From: Rhodanobacter spathiphylli B39
GTDB taxonomy: Bacteria > Pseudomonadota > Gammaproteobacteria > Xanthomonadales > Rhodanobacteraceae
Assembly (NCBI RefSeq): GCF_000264295.1
Contig: NZ_AJXT01000004.1
Span: 186,001 to 250,000, forward strand
Direction of reading: 5' to 3'
DNA length: 64,000 nt
This document shows, in pieces, positions 62,273 to 64,000 of the stretch. The translations under genes were made by a program, and so were the position numbers. The notes beneath the pieces were generated by a model. The model did no database searches. It was not told where the DNA came from and worked only from the letters and a program-made list of their open reading frames with translations. Each line of letters opens with the position of its first letter. The first letter of the stretch is position 1.

Positions 62273-63883
62273 ATGAAGTCACCCAGCATGCTCCGCGGAC
62301 TGCTCTCGTTCAGCAGCATGACGATGATTTCGCGGGTATTGGGCCTGGTGCGCGACATCTCGATGAGCCACGTGTTCGGCGCCACGGTCGCCACCGATGC
62401 GTTCGTGGTGGCGTTCCGCATCCCCAACTTCATGCGCCGGCTGTTCGCCGAAGGGTCGTTCTCCACCGCCTTCGTGCCGGTCTTCACCGAGGTGAAGGAA
62501 ACCGGCAGTCACGATGACCTGAAGCGACTGATGGCGACCGTGGCCGGCACCCTGGGCGGCGTGCTGCTGATGGTGACGGCGCTGGGGCTGATCTTCGCGC
62601 CGCAGCTGGCCACCGCCTTCATCCCCGGCGCGCTGGACCAGCCGCACAAGTTCGACCTGACCACCGAACTGGTGCGCTGGATGTTCCCGTTCCTGCTGTT
62701 CGTGTCGCTGACCGCGCTGGCCGGCGGTGCGCTGAACAGCTTCCATCGCTTCGCGATGCCGGCGCTGGCGCCGGTCATCCTCAATGTCTGCATGATCGTG
62801 GCGGCGCTGTGGATCGCGCCGCACCTGCATGTGCCGATCCTGGCGATGGGCTGGGCGGTGCTGCTGGCCGGCGTGCTGCAGTTGCTGTTCCTGCTGCCGG
62901 CCCTGCGCAAGCTGGACCTGCTGGTGCTGCCTCGCTGGGGCTGGCGCCATCCGCAGGTCAGGAAAATCATGCGGCTGATGGTGCCCACGCTGTTCGGCTC
63001 GTCGGTGGCCCAGATCAACCTGCTGCTGGACACCATCGTGGTGTCGCTGCTGGTGACCGGATCGCAGACCTGGCTGTGGCAGTCGACACGCTTCCTCGAA
63101 CTGCCGCTGGGCGTGTTCGGCGTGGCGCTGGGCACGGTGATCCTGCCGTCGCTGTCGCGTCACCACGTGGGCACCGATCGGGCCGGATTTTCGAAGGCGC
63201 TGGACTGGGGGCTGCGCATCACGCTGCTGATCGCGGTGCCGGCGGCGATCGCGCTGGCGCTGCTGGCCGAACCGCTGGTGGCCACGCTGTTCCAGAACGG
63301 CCAGTACACCGCCTTCGACACCCGCATGACCGCCGCCGCCGTGCTGGCGCTCAGCTGCGGTCTGCCGGCCTATGCGCTGGTCAAGGTGGTGCTGCCGGCG
63401 TTCTATGCGCGCCAGGACACCCGCACGCCGGTGAAGGCGGGCGTGGCCTCGCTGGTGATCAACATGATCTTCAACGGCTTGCTGATCGCGTTGTTCTTCG
63501 AGCTGTGGGCGCCGGCATCGGTGAAGCAGGGCAGCTGGCTGGACGGCATCGCCCAGGTGCCCGGCCTGCACGTGGGCCTGGCGCTGGCCAGTGCGCTGGC
63601 CAGCTACGTGAACTTCATGCTGCTGTGGCGCTGGCTCAAGCGCGCCGGCGTGTACCAGCGACAGCCCGGCTGGGCGCGGCACTGGCTGCGGCTGGGCTCG
63701 TCCTGTCTGGCGATGGCCGCGGTGCTGCTGCTGGGACGCTGGCTGTGGCCGGAATGGGTTAACGGCGTCGCGGTGGCCACCCGGCTGTGGCGCCTGGCCG
63801 TGCTGGTGGTCGCGGGGGCGGGCACTTATGTCGCGGTGCTGTTTGCCGGCGGCTTCCGCCTGCGCGATCTGCGCGGGGCGTGA
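62273..63883 (+). CDS. murJ: lipid II flippase MurJ
   Basis: A 536-residue MOP-superfamily membrane protein with about 14 helices that moves lipid II across the inner membrane. The N terminus (SMTMISRVLGLVRDISMSHVFGA) and the family pattern RRLFAEGSFSTAFVPVF with the key arginines are clear. ATG 62273 chosen; the frame upstream extends into the rpsT gap without similarity. Followed by ribF as in many gammaproteobacteria. Confidence 0.95.
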   Translation: MKSPSMLRGLLSFSSMTMISRVLGLVRDISMSHVFGATVATDAFVVAFRIPNFMRRLFAEGSFSTAFVPVFTEVKETGSHDDLKRLMATVAGTLGGVLLMVTALGLIFAPQLATAFIPGALDQPHKFDLTTELVRWMFPFLLFVSLTALAGGALNSFHRFAMPALAPVILNVCMIVAALWIAPHLHVPILAMGWAVLLAGVLQLLFLLPALRKLDLLVLPRWGWRHPQVRKIMRLMVPTLFGSSVAQINLLLDTIVVSLLVTGSQTWLWQSTRFLELPLGVFGVALGTVILPSLSRHHVGTDRAGFSKALDWGLRITLLIAVPAAIALALLAEPLVATLFQNGQYTAFDTRMTAAAVLALSCGLPAYALVKVVLPAFYARQDTRTPVKAGVASLVINMIFNGLLIALFFELWAPASVKQGSWLDGIAQVPGLHVGLALASALASYVNFMLLWRWLKRAGVYQRQPGWARHWLRLGSSCLAMAAVLLLGRWLWPEWVNGVAVATRLWRLAVLVVAGAGTYVAVLFAGGFRLRDLRGA

Positions 63884-63920
63884 ACCGCGCCCGCGCGATT
63901 ATCGGCAGGCGTCCGGCCGT

Positions 63921-63926
63921 TATACT
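63921..63926 (+). promoter_or_regulatory. -10 element of the ribF promoter
   Basis: TATACT (63921-63926) ends 6 bases before the ribF ATG at 63933, so transcription would begin at or next to the start codon. No convincing -35 was found at 17 bases. This suggests a leaderless or nearly leaderless transcript. Confidence 0.4.
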
Positions 63927-63932
63927 CGGGCG

Positions 63933-64000
63933 ATGACGAAACTTTCCAGGGATGTCGCGGGCCCTTGCCTGACGCCGCGCGGCAGCGTGATGGCGGTCGG
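63933..64000 (+). CDS. ribF: riboflavin kinase/FAD synthetase, 5' part
   Basis: The first 22 codons (MTKLSRDVAGPCLTPRGSVM, then AV) before the window ends. The RGSV segment just ahead of a glycine-rich start of the nucleotidyl-transferase domain, and the position after murJ, fit RibF, which makes FMN and FAD. Too short for certainty. Confidence 0.65.
   Translation, partial: MTKLSRDVAGPCLTPRGSVMAV

Overview
The window is a GC-rich (mostly mid-60s percent or higher) chromosomal segment of a gammaproteobacterium of the order Xanthomonadales, most likely Rhodanobacteraceae (Rhodanobacter/Dyella-like). The strongest pointers are the Xanthomonas-type arginine pathway (N-acetylornithine carbamoyltransferase, acetylcitrulline-type deacetylase and a fused acetylglutamate kinase/synthase), a FimX-like protein, a DksA with a Lys/Ala-rich tail, and families of short inverted repeats between genes. 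No tRNA, rRNA, CRISPR array, transposase or prophage gene was seen.

Layout. 1-6.4 kb: the 3' end of an N-formylglutamate deformylase gene, then a minus-strand kynurenine-degradation operon (SDR, 2-aminomuconic semialdehyde dehydrogenase, beta-carbonic anhydrase, RidA-type deaminase), a MalM-like lipoprotein pair and asnS. 6.5-17.2 kb: housekeeping genes on the plus strand (IscA-type Fe-S protein, rpsF-rpsR-rplI, dnaB, alr, radA, ffh, rpsP-rimM-trmD-rplS) with one minus-strand cytochrome-assembly gene. 17.3-21.1 kb: a FimX-like c-di-GMP effector and the divergent pair epmB/efp. 21.3-26.3 kb: mtaD-like deaminase, YciI, ubiG, a HAD phosphatase, a squalene-synthase-like protein and folE2. 26.3-30.7 kb: yidD, dksA, sufE, cysS and a glycine-zipper protein.

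30.8-42.9 kb is the arginine/proline block: a candidate attenuator leader, argF', paiB-like and osmC-like genes, argG, argE', argBA fusion, argC, argH, an inserted acyltransferase, proB and proA. 42.9-48.7 kb carries a flavin-type stress protein, kynureninase, a periplasmic protein, ACMSD and an FUSC transporter, so it is the second half of the kynurenine route begun at 1-4 kb. 49-51.4 kb holds the EF-P paralogue EfpL and a low-GC two-gene island that looks like a Tse2-type ADP-ribosyltransferase toxin with a small partner. 51.6-59.1 kb has an RcnB-like protein, two acetyltransferases, a DUF1801/YdeI protein, a periplasmic amidohydrolase and leucine-catabolic genes (mvaB, mccA, liuC). 59.2-64 kb has feoA-feoB with a Cys-rich partner under a Fur-like site, rpsT divergent from murJ, and the start of ribF.

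The items most worth a second look are the Tse2-like toxin pair (49953-50577), the possible arginine attenuator before argF' (30746-30965), the run of five adjacent perfect hairpins (48739-48884), the repeat-derived N-terminus and start-codon hairpin of argG, and the carbonic anhydrase embedded in the aminomuconate operon.
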